A DNA stretch of 5,430 bases from Pseudomonadota bacterium (GTDB taxonomy: Bacteria > Pseudomonadota > Gammaproteobacteria > Steroidobacterales > Steroidobacteraceae), in NCBI GenBank assembly GCA_021817875.1, contig JAKAFQ010000320.1:1-5430 (forward strand), written 5' to 3'. Both the position numbers and the translations under genes were made by a program. Positions 1 through 4,671 of this stretch are shown piece by piece. The stretch's first letter is position 1. Each line of letters begins with the position of its first letter. Below the pieces are notes generated by a model. It did no database searches and was not told the origin of the DNA. It was given only the letters and a program-made list of their open reading frames with translations.

Positions 1-15
1 TAGCGGGTCACGAGC

Positions 16-118
16 CGCCCGACTGGATTACTCGGCCCCTCCTGGGCCTCGCCCCCTGCGGGGGCCGGCGCCGTGCGCCGTTCAAATGTGCTCCCGGCAC
101 ATTTGTCGAACCAGCGAC
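16..118 (-). repeat. Second copy of the tRNA-Arg 3' part, split in the T-loop by a hairpin insert
   Basis: Positions 16-29 match 158-171 exactly (14 nt) and positions 107-118 match 172-183 exactly (12 nt). Together they reproduce 26 contiguous nt of the tRNA-Arg: most of the 3' acceptor strand, the T-arm and part of the variable loop. The copy is in the same orientation and lies 35 nt beyond the CCA end. It is interrupted at TT|CGAA of the T-loop by 77 nt (30-106). No acceptor 5' strand, D-arm or anticodon arm accompanies it, so it is not a functional tRNA. It may be an attachment-site-like duplication, a tandem tRNA remnant, or a repeat element whose ends mimic a T-arm. Confidence 0.75.
30..106. 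repeat. 77-nt insert of four consecutive perfect hairpins
   Basis: Four inverted repeats follow each other with 0-2 nt between them. They are GGCCC/GGGCC (34-38 with 44-48), GCCCCC/GGGGGC (51-56 with 60-65, loop TGC), CGGCGC/GCGCCG (66-71 with 75-80, loop CGT), and CAAATGTGC/GCACATTTG (83-91 with 97-105, loop TCCCG). Nearly every base is in a stem or a short loop. The last stem is AT-rich compared with the GC-rich others. None is followed by a T-tract on either strand, so intrinsic termination is not supported. The form resembles REP/BIME-type palindromic elements or a small structured RNA. I cannot assign it to a family without a database. Confidence 0.7.
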
Positions 119-152
119 TCACCCCGTCGCACGTTCCACTCTCACGGTAATT

Positions 153-229
153 TGGCGCGCCCGACTGGATTCGAACCAGCGACCTGCAGCTTCGGAGGCT
201 GCCACTCTATCCAACTGAGCTACGGGCGC
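153..229 (-). tRNA. tRNA-Arg (anticodon CCG), CCA-encoded
   Basis: The reverse complement folds as a complete cloverleaf. The acceptor stem is GCGCCCG/CGGGCGC (223-229 with 157-163), then TA, and a D-stem GCTC/GAGT. The anticodon stem GCAGC/GCTGC carries loop CTCCGAA, placing anticodon CCG at 193-195. The variable loop is short and the T-arm has the TTCGAAT loop. The discriminator base is G at 156 and the CCA end is encoded at 153-155. Anticodon CCG reads the arginine codon CGG, which is frequent in high-GC genomes. A good -10 box lies 18 nt upstream. A second copy of part of the 3' half lies downstream at 16-118. The fold is read directly from the sequence and I see no rival identity. Confidence 0.97.
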
Positions 230-246
230 GCTGCCTGGAACCGGCA

Positions 247-276
247 ATGATACGCGGATCGGCCATTGCGCGTCCA
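247..276 (-). promoter_or_regulatory. Probable sigma70 promoter of tRNA-Arg
   Basis: On the minus strand a -10 box TATCAT (247-252, 5 of 6 consensus bases) is preceded at 18 nt by TGGACG (271-276, 4 of 6). The -10 ends 17 nt before the tRNA 5' end, so a short leader would need RNase P trimming. Position and match are reasonable, but this is a pattern call only. Confidence 0.45.
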
Positions 277-403
277 TGAGGGTCGGGGGGCATCGACCAC
301 GGATGCCCGTCACCGTGCCGGCGCACGCCGTGGTGTCGGCATCACGGTGCTCACGTGATCCGCTGCCGCGAGGGGGGCAGTCCCGTGCCGGAAGTATTAC
401 CGC

Positions 404-844
404 TCAGCTGCCGCTCACGCCGTGCCCGCGCCACACGCTGTCGATGGCGTAGCGGCCGGCTCCCGTGACATAGAGAACCAGCAGGCCACCGATGATGCTG
501 ATGTTCTTGTAGAAGTTGATTTCATTCTCCATGCGGGCCATGCCCACCATCGACCAGTAGCGGTGGCCGATGAGCGCGGTGCCGAGCGTGTACAGCGCCA
601 GCAGCGCCGCCAGAGGCCGGGTCGCCACACCGAGGATGATGGCGATCGAGACGAAAAACTCCATGATGATCGCAATGACGGTCGCCAGCGGCGGAAACGG
701 CGCGCCGACATGGATCATGTACTGCACCGTGCCCGAGTAGTCGAGCAGCTTCTGCCAGCCGAAGATCAGGAACAGCAGCGCCAGCAGAATCCGCGCCGCC
801 AACAATATGCCGTCCGCGCCTGTGACCCCGTCGGATTTTTGCAT
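404..844 (-). CDS. DoxX family inner-membrane protein
   Basis: This encodes 146 residues with about four hydrophobic helices (roughly residues 12-34, 52-73, 77-95 and 113-129). The family pattern is clear: an Arg-led first helix ending in FGWQKLL, a GAPFPPLA turn, an acidic residue in helix 2 (MEFF), the LGVATRPLA junction, and ENEINFYKNISIIGG before the last helix. DoxX/YphA-type proteins are small integral membrane proteins. Some are linked to quinone-dependent oxidation or oxidative stress, but most have no defined activity, so no reaction is assigned. The start is the ATG at 844, which has GGAG 8 nt upstream. A GTG at 904 would add 20 residues but lacks a Shine-Dalgarno and overlaps the promoter candidate. 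The gene lies 163 nt downstream of the GST gene on the same strand and probably has its own promoter. Confidence 0.92.
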   Translation of the reverse strand: MQKSDGVTGADGILLAARILLALLFLIFGWQKLLDYSGTVQYMIHVGAPFPPLATVIAIIMEFFVSIAIILGVATRPLAALLALYTLGTALIGHRYWSMVGMARMENEINFYKNISIIGGLLVLYVTGAGRYAIDSVWRGHGVSGS

Positions 845-888
845 GTGTGTTCTCCAGAGTCCGAGTGGGAAACCGATGAGCGGGGCCG

Positions 889-917
889 AGTATGAAGCGC
901 CCACGGCCGGTGCTCAA
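889..917 (-). promoter_or_regulatory. Candidate sigma70 promoter of the doxX-like gene
   Basis: On the minus strand TTGAGC (912-917, 4 of 6) and CATACT (889-894, 4 of 6) are separated by 17 nt. They lie 45 nt upstream of the ATG at 844. If real, transcription would begin near 880, downstream of the alternative GTG start at 904, which supports the shorter protein. This is pattern evidence only. Confidence 0.35.
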
Positions 918-1007
918 GAAGGCACGGCGATGCGACAGAGTCACCTCGGTGTAACCCGGAACGCCGGACCGATTCCTCGGCATCCCCACTCGCCCCAGGT
1001 TTCGCGC

Positions 1008-1700
1008 CTATCCATCGGTGGTTCGGCGCAGATCTTCCAGCACCGTGCCCGCTTCGAGAGTGCCCCGTTCGTGGGCGGTATCGCGCCAAGTCTCGCGCAG
1101 CGCGGCCTCATACCAGCGTCGCATCGCGGGCAGCGCCAGCAGCCGCGCCGCGTAGCCCATCGCCGGCTCTGCGAGCTCGAGGCCATACGTCTGGATGCGA
1201 AACGCCACCGGTGCGAAGAAGGCATCTACGGCGCTGAACCTCGATCCCGCCAGGAACGGTCCTCCGAAGCGCGTCAAGCCGTCCCGCCAGACCTGCTCCA
1301 GCCGCTGAAGGTCCTGCTGCGGGTCGGCATCAAAGCGATGCAGGCGTACCCGGATGCCGCAAACCATGCTGCAGACCTGGCGAAGTGCCGCGTATCCGGA
1401 GTGCATCTCCGCGGCGGCCGAGCGCGCGAAGGCGCGGGCGATGGTATCCGAGGGCCACACCCCGGGGTGACGCTCCGCCAGGTACTCGACGATCGCCAGC
1501 GAATCCCAGACCACTGTCGCACCGTCATGCAGACAGGGTACCTTGCCGTTGGGGGCGAATTTTCTGAAGTCATGCCGGTCGGCACCCCCGCCGAACGGCA
1601 CCAGCCGCTCCTCGAAGGGAATGCCGAGAGTCTGCATGAGAACCCACGGGCGTAATGACCAGGAGGAATAGGCCTTATTGGCGATATACAGCAGGTACAT
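1008..1700 (-). CDS. Glutathione S-transferase family protein
   Basis: This encodes 230 residues, the usual length for a soluble GST. The N-terminal thioredoxin-like domain (about 1-82) has AYSSWSLRPW (residues 10-19), matching Ser-type GSTs in which Ser12 or Ser13 would activate glutathione. It also has KVPCL with cis-Pro55, and WDSLAIVEYL, whose Asp66-Ser67 bind the gamma-glutamyl group. The helical C-terminal domain carries the N-capping box SAVD (156-159) after FGGPFLAGSRF. The family conjugates or isomerises electrophiles with glutathione in the cytosol. The substrate cannot be told from sequence, and zeta-like isomerase activity is possible but unproven. The ATG at 1700 follows a strong GGAGGT at 5 nt. 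It is separated from the hemerythrin gene by over 530 nt, so it is not part of that operon. Confidence 0.93.
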   Translation of the reverse strand: MYLLYIANKAYSSWSLRPWVLMQTLGIPFEERLVPFGGGADRHDFRKFAPNGKVPCLHDGATVVWDSLAIVEYLAERHPGVWPSDTIARAFARSAAAEMHSGYAALRQVCSMVCGIRVRLHRFDADPQQDLQRLEQVWRDGLTRFGGPFLAGSRFSAVDAFFAPVAFRIQTYGLELAEPAMGYAARLLALPAMRRWYEAALRETWRDTAHERGTLEAGTVLEDLRRTTDG

Positions 1701-1743
1701 GGAGGACCTCCGGTGCGATCAGGATTCGCAGCCACCCGGCGCG

Positions 1744-1758
1744 GCCGGTGTCACCGGC
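1744..1758. promoter_or_regulatory. 15-bp palindrome upstream of the GST gene
   Basis: GCCGGTG and CACCGGC flank a single central T, giving a perfect odd-centred palindrome that ends 44 nt before the GST start codon. The position suits an operator. The surrounding DNA is very GC-rich, so short palindromes are frequent by chance, and no convincing -10/-35 pair overlaps it. Confidence 0.25.
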
Positions 1759-2215
1759 GCTGCTCGGCTGGCGCCGGACAGCGTGACGCCCTCACGACGG
1801 CCGCTCCGCCGATCAGAGCCGGCCGATCACGGTCACGACGATGTCCCCAGGGACGGCAGAGCACTCCCTTGCCGACACTCACTCCATGGATGGCCGTCGT
1901 GCCGCTCGCGATACGGGTCCGTGCCGGGTTCAAGCGGGGATGATAGCCCGGGCTGGGTCTCGAGCGCCGGTTCCCACGGCCGAACGAGCGCAGCAGCGGA
2001 GGGTTAGGGTCGAGAGCTGCGGTCGGTGCGTCGGCGGCGATCGGCAGCCATCCGGTCACACAACCGGAAAGGTCGTTCGGCGAGCCCGGACGGTGTCCGC
2101 CGGCGTTCCGCTCAGGCTCACGCCGGTCTGGGCGAAGCGTCCGATCCGCGTTGCTCGCGAGCCATCTGCTCTGAAGGCGGGCGTTGCCGGCGCGCGGCGC
2201 TGGCTCTCGGCCGTC

Positions 2216-2230
2216 CGCGCGAGGCGCGCG
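2216..2230 (-). terminator. Weak candidate hairpin at the 3' end of the had operon
   Basis: CGCGCG/CGCGCG with a 3-nt loop lies 6 nt past the hemerythrin stop codon. It is a compact GC stem in the expected place for a transcript end, but no T-tract follows on the minus strand. It may only protect the 3' end or be chance in GC-rich DNA. Confidence 0.25.
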
Positions 2231-2236
2231 TGCTCT

Positions 2237-2662
2237 TCAGGAAAAGACGCCTTTCATCGAGGGAAAGAGCATCTCGTCCTCCCGCTTCATGTGGGACGAC
2301 AGCGTGTCGGCCAGTTCCTCGACGAGCGAGCGGATTTCACCGATGTCGTCATCGCTTTCCATGGCCGTCACCAACCGGTCGCGCAAGGACAGGATCTCGC
2401 GATGCTCCTCGGTGAAGAACCCGAGCACTCCGGCATCGGCGCCGGTTGCGGCGTAGGCGGGAAAGAGTTCGTGATCCTCGTTTGCGATGTGCTCATCGAG
2501 CGGCACACCGAGCAGCGGCGCGACCTGCTCGAAGGTCGCCTTGAGCGACTCGGCCGGTGCCGTCACTTCTTCCGCGAGTCTCGCCAATTCCGGCAACAGA
2601 ACCCGATGCTCGGCGCCCAGGGTATCGATCATTGCCGCCAGGGACTTGTCAGCAGGGGCCAT
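2237..2662 (-). CDS. Hemerythrin-like (HHE domain) protein
   Basis: This encodes 141 residues forming one all-helical HHE cation-binding domain. The diiron ligand pattern is complete: His19 (GAEHR), His58-xxx-Glu62 (DEHIANED), His87 (TEEHREI) and His124-xxx-Glu128 (SHMKREDEMLFP). Hemerythrins bind O2 at a non-haem diiron centre. Bacterial members store, sense or remove oxygen, or handle NO or iron. There is no signal peptide, membrane helix or fused signalling domain, so it is a free cytosolic protein. The start is the ATG at 2662 with GGAG 8 nt upstream. A longer frame opening at 2839 would run back through the SDR gene and has an Arg/Ser-rich leader unlike any domain. It starts 46 nt after the SDR stop with no promoter visible in the gap, so it is probably the last gene of the had operon. 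Confidence 0.92.
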   Translation of the reverse strand: MAPADKSLAAMIDTLGAEHRVLLPELARLAEEVTAPAESLKATFEQVAPLLGVPLDEHIANEDHELFPAYAATGADAGVLGFFTEEHREILSLRDRLVTAMESDDDIGEIRSLVEELADTLSSHMKREDEMLFPSMKGVFS

Positions 2663-2708
2663 GAGTGCGTCTCCGATGCCTGGGTACAGGCTGCATGTGA
2701 CCGTGATT

Positions 2709-3434
2709 TCAGATGTACTGGCCGGCGTCGACTCGCAGCACTTCGCCCGTGATGGCCCGGGCTGCGTCCGACAGCAGGAACAGGACCGCGTGCGCGATGT
2801 CCTCCGCGCCCGCGAGCGCCGCCAACGCGGCCTCGCCACGCGCCTGGGCGGTGACCTCCGGGGCGAGCCCCCGGGCCATCGGGGTCATGACCATGCCCGG
2901 CGCCACGGCGTTCACGGTGATGCCCTTGCGGCCAAACTCTTTCGCGGCGGACTTCGTCAGGCCGATCAGACCCGCCTTGGACGCCGCGTAGTTGCCCTGC
3001 CCGAACTTCCCCCGCAGGCCGTTGATCGACGTGATGCTGACGATGCGGCCGAAGCCTGCGCTTGCCATCAGCGGCGCAACCGCGCGAATCATCCGGAAGG
3101 CGCCCGTCAGGTTGACGTTGATGACGGTAGTCCATTCCTCGTCGGTCATCTTGGCGAGGGTGCGATCGCGGGTCACGCCCGCATTGTTGACGAGAAGTGT
3201 CGGCGGCGCCGGCAGCGCCGCGACCGCGGCGTTCACCGCGGCCGCATCGGTGATGTCGACCGAGGTGCGGCCGTAGGGGAAATCCTCGGGAATGCCGACG
3301 TCGAAGCCATGCACGCTGGCGCCCGCCGCGGCGAGCGCATCCGCTATGGCGCGACCGATGCCGCGTGCGGCACCGGTGACGATCGCGCGGTGACCGCGGA
3401 AATCATAGGAAACATGAGCCGGGAAGGTTGACAT
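2709..3434 (-). CDS. Short-chain dehydrogenase/reductase (FabG-like, NAD-type)
   Basis: This encodes 241 residues, a classical SDR length. Visible motifs are the cofactor loop TGAARGIG (20-27), NNAG (83-86), the active-site Asn108 in NVNLTG, Ser136, and Tyr149-xxx-Lys153 (YAASK). The PG motif lies near 179-180 and the C-terminus ends in VDAGQYI. Asp45 at the end of the second strand (GFD) suggests a preference for NAD(H) over NADP(H). The family interconverts 3-hydroxyacyl and 3-ketoacyl thioesters or other secondary alcohols. The ATG at 3434 follows the had stop codon (3436-3438) by one base and has no clear Shine-Dalgarno of its own, so it is probably translationally coupled to had. Context suggests a CoA-thioester step in the same pathway, such as oxidation of a 3-hydroxyacyl-CoA formed after ring cleavage. 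Housekeeping FabG or an acetoacetyl-CoA reductase are alternatives. Confidence 0.9.
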   Translation of the reverse strand: MSTFPAHVSYDFRGHRAIVTGAARGIGRAIADALAAAGASVHGFDVGIPEDFPYGRTSVDITDAAAVNAAVAALPAPPTLLVNNAGVTRDRTLAKMTDEEWTTVINVNLTGAFRMIRAVAPLMASAGFGRIVSITSINGLRGKFGQGNYAASKAGLIGLTKSAAKEFGRKGITVNAVAPGMVMTPMARGLAPEVTAQARGEAALAALAGAEDIAHAVLFLLSDAARAITGEVLRVDAGQYI

Positions 3435-3435
3435 G

Positions 3436-4494
3436 TCAGGGCTGCAATACGACGCGTTTGTCGATCTCGTGACGGTGCACCGCCTCGAAGACGGCGTTGA
3501 TTTCGGCGAGCGGACGCTTCTCGATGAACGGGGCGACGCGCACCCGTCCGTCGAGCACCAGTCCGAGCGCGGCCGGATACAGCTCCGGCGCGCAACCCCA
3601 GTTGCCGAGCGCGCGGGCATGGAAGGCCATCAGGTTCGAGAGGCGGACCTCCACCTTGTCCATCGTGAAACCGACCACCGCGAGCGTCGCTCCGTGGTTG
3701 AGCAGCCCGAACGCCGTTTCCTGGCCTGCCTTCGTGCCCGAGCACTCGAAGATGGTCCACTCCGAGCGCGCTCGCAGGCCATGGGCCTGTGCGAAGGCCT
3801 GGATGGCCGACTTGATTTCCTTGACGCTGCTGCCACGGGCATTGAGCGTGAGTGCCGCGACCTCGCCCAGCGTGGCGAGCTTGCTGTCACTGACGTCGAT
3901 CGCCACGACGGTCGCGCCGACCGCGTGAGCGATCTGGGCGCAATAACCGCCGACCCCCCCGACTCCGTTGACGATGGCGAGATCGCCGGGACCGATGCCG
4001 GCCTGAGTCACAGCCTGATAGGGCGTCGTGACGGCGTCGGCGACCACGCTGACCGTTGCGAGGTCGAGGCCGGCGTTCGCCAGGCGTGTCTCGTCCACGG
4101 CGCACAGACCGAAAGCCGGCACGACCACGTGGGTTGCAAACCCGCCGTGCAGATCGTTGCCCGGCATTTTCTGTTTCGGGCAGATGGTGGATCGACCGCG
4201 GCGGCAGGCGTCGCACTGCCCGCAGGGAATCACGGCCGGAACGATGACCGCGCGGCCGACCCAGCTCTCTGCGCCGGGTCCGGCCGCCTCGACATGGCCG
4301 CTGATCTCGTGTCCGAGGCACAGCGGCGGCGGCTGATTGGTGCGGACCCCGTCGTAATAAAAGCCCAGATCCGTGTGGCATACGCCGCAGCCGGCGACAC
4401 GGATCACGACCTCTCCCGCCGCAGCCGACGGCACGAATTCCGCCGCCTGCATCGGCTTGCCCGGGGCCACCATCAGCCAGCGCAGAGCTTGCAT
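3436..4494 (-). CDS. had: 6-hydroxycyclohex-1-ene-1-carbonyl-CoA dehydrogenase (zinc alcohol dehydrogenase family)
   Basis: This encodes 352 residues (numbering here counts the preceding GTG as residue 1). It is a medium-chain zinc dehydrogenase. Cys40 ([10 protein letters not shown]) and GHE (62-64) belong to the catalytic zinc site; Cys92, 95, 98 and 106 form the structural zinc site. The Rossmann loop NGVGGVGG (177-184) is followed by Asp201, which indicates NAD+. Stretches such as [27 protein letters not shown] and [18 protein letters not shown] match my memory of Thauera Had far better than generic alcohol dehydrogenases. Had oxidises 6-hydroxycyclohex-1-ene-1-carbonyl-CoA to the 6-oxo compound before hydrolytic ring opening in anaerobic benzoyl-CoA degradation. 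The ATG at 4494 has GGAAG 7 nt upstream. A GTG at 4497 is possible but spaced only 4 nt. It heads the minus operon and diverges from korA. Another cyclic-alcohol substrate is the main alternative. Confidence 0.87.
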   Translation of the reverse strand: MQALRWLMVAPGKPMQAAEFVPSAAAGEVVIRVAGCGVCHTDLGFYYDGVRTNQPPPLCLGHEISGHVEAAGPGAESWVGRAVIVPAVIPCGQCDACRRGRSTICPKQKMPGNDLHGGFATHVVVPAFGLCAVDETRLANAGLDLATVSVVADAVTTPYQAVTQAGIGPGDLAIVNGVGGVGGYCAQIAHAVGATVVAIDVSDSKLATLGEVAALTLNARGSSVKEIKSAIQAFAQAHGLRARSEWTIFECSGTKAGQETAFGLLNHGATLAVVGFTMDKVEVRLSNLMAFHARALGNWGCAPELYPAALGLVLDGRVRVAPFIEKRPLAEINAVFEAVHRHEIDKRVVLQP

Positions 4495-4508
4495 CACATG
4501 ACTTCCAA

Positions 4509-4542
4509 GGCGCCACTTCGGTTACGCGAAGCGAAGTGCGCC
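4509..4542 (-). promoter_or_regulatory. Stem-loop in the had 5' leader, next to the ribosome site
   Basis: CACTTCG (4514-4520) pairs with CGAAGTG (4532-4538) around an 11-nt loop. GGCG/CGCC (4509-4512 with 4539-4542) extends the stem past one bulged C, giving 11 pairs. On the had mRNA its 3' side ends 2 nt before the GGAAG ribosome site. It could shape translation or stability of the had operon message, or mark a protein site in DNA. No riboswitch class is recognised. Confidence 0.5.
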
Positions 4543-4573
4543 TGAGCCTCGGCATCGCGTTTTACATCCCGCG

Positions 4574-4602
4574 TTGACAGTCGCATCGCCGGGATTTACA
4601 GT
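4574..4602 (+). promoter_or_regulatory. Probable sigma70 promoter of korA
   Basis: A perfect TTGACA -35 (4574-4579) and TACAGT -10 (4597-4602, 4 of 6) are separated by exactly 17 nt. Transcription would start near 4609, giving a leader of about 63 nt before the ATG at 4672. The -10 overlaps the near-palindrome at 4601-4620, so a protein bound there would block it. Confidence 0.55.
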
Positions 4603-4620
4603 ATTACGGTACCGGAATAC
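4601..4620. promoter_or_regulatory. 20-bp near-palindrome, candidate shared operator
   Basis: GTATTACGGTACCGGAATAC is palindromic at 9 of 10 base pairs around the GGTACC centre; only the sixth pair fails. It overlaps the last two bases of the korA -10 and contains the whole candidate had -10. The length and symmetry are usual for dimeric regulators such as the TetR or MarR families. No regulator gene is present in the window, so its identity is open. Confidence 0.5.
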
Positions 4621-4634
4621 ATATATGCTGTCAA
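4606..4634 (-). promoter_or_regulatory. Candidate sigma70 promoter of the had operon
   Basis: The minus strand has a perfect TTGACA -35 (4629-4634), then 17 nt, then TACCGT (4606-4611). That -10 matches only the strongest positions (first T, second A, last T). Its weakness suggests an activator or another sigma factor. The promoter faces the korA promoter and overlaps it, so the two transcripts would cross and polymerases may compete. Confidence 0.38.
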
Positions 4635-4671
4635 CTCACACCAAATCTCTAGATGCAGATGCGGAGCGCAC

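Larger units (their letters stand above)
1716..2236. other. Gene-free stretch between the GST and hemerythrin genes
   Basis: Open frames exist here on both strands, but their translations are rich in Arg, Pro, Ser and Gly with no recognisable motif or good ribosome site. They look like stop-poor frames of GC-rich DNA. What can be seen are short palindromes: 1744-1758, AGCCCGGGCT at 1945-1954, TCCGGT/ACCGGA at 2051-2068, and CGCGCG/CGCGCG at 2216-2230. The stretch should contain the GST promoter and the 3' end of the had operon, but neither is clear. A decayed gene or an unrecognised small RNA is possible but unsupported. Confidence 0.6.
4573..4635. repeat. 8-bp inverted repeat carrying both -35 boxes
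   Basis: GTTGACAG (4573-4580) and CTGTCAAC (4628-4635) are perfect inverted copies with 47 bp between them. Each contains one of the two TTGACA boxes, which explains part of the symmetry, but the extra matching G on each side does not follow from promoter consensus. The pair brackets the central palindrome nearly symmetrically (20 and 7 bp away). Confidence 0.5.

Noticed and set aside
1..248. Plus-strand frame running from the left edge through the hairpin array and across the tRNA
   Set aside because: It has no protein-like content and reads through a tRNA on the other strand. It could be the tail of a gene to the left, but nothing supports that.
311..380. Inverted repeats downstream of the doxX-like gene (311-317 with 343-349; 341-346 with 354-359; 363-367 with 376-380)
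   Set aside because: The stems overlap or are short, and no T-tract follows on the minus strand, so a terminator call is not supported.
807..1655. Plus-strand open frame of 282 codons opposite the GST gene
   Set aside because: It is a shadow of the GST coding sequence, with Arg/Gln/His-rich translation and no family features.
1751..2059. Minus-strand open frame of 102 codons upstream of the GST gene
   Set aside because: It has no recognisable motif or Shine-Dalgarno. A different frame near 1812-1852 reads a short plausible C-terminus (PGDIVVTVIGRL), but it is too short to call a gene remnant.
1841..2752. Long plus-strand open frame (303 codons)
   Set aside because: Its right half is antisense to the hemerythrin gene, and the left half lies in GC-rich DNA with Arg/Ala/Gly-rich translation, no domain and no ribosome site.
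2487..3431. Plus-strand open frame of 314 codons antisense to the SDR gene
   Set aside because: It shows no protein-like motif; the minus strand carries all classical SDR motifs in order.
3429..3438. Perfect palindrome TGACATGTCA at the had stop / SDR start junction
   Set aside because: It is explained by adjacent TGA and ATG codons with few free bases, and a binding site inside the operon is not otherwise suggested.
3433..4545. Plus-strand open frame of 370 codons antisense to had
   Set aside because: The composition is Arg/Asp/His-rich without motifs, while the opposite strand has full zinc-dehydrogenase signatures. It is a high-GC mirror frame.
4574..4634. FNR-type anaerobic regulator site around the TTGACA boxes
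   Set aside because: The FNR consensus needs TTGAT and ATCAA halves 4 nt apart. The two half sites here are 47 bp apart and read TTGAC/GTCAA, so they fit -35 boxes better.
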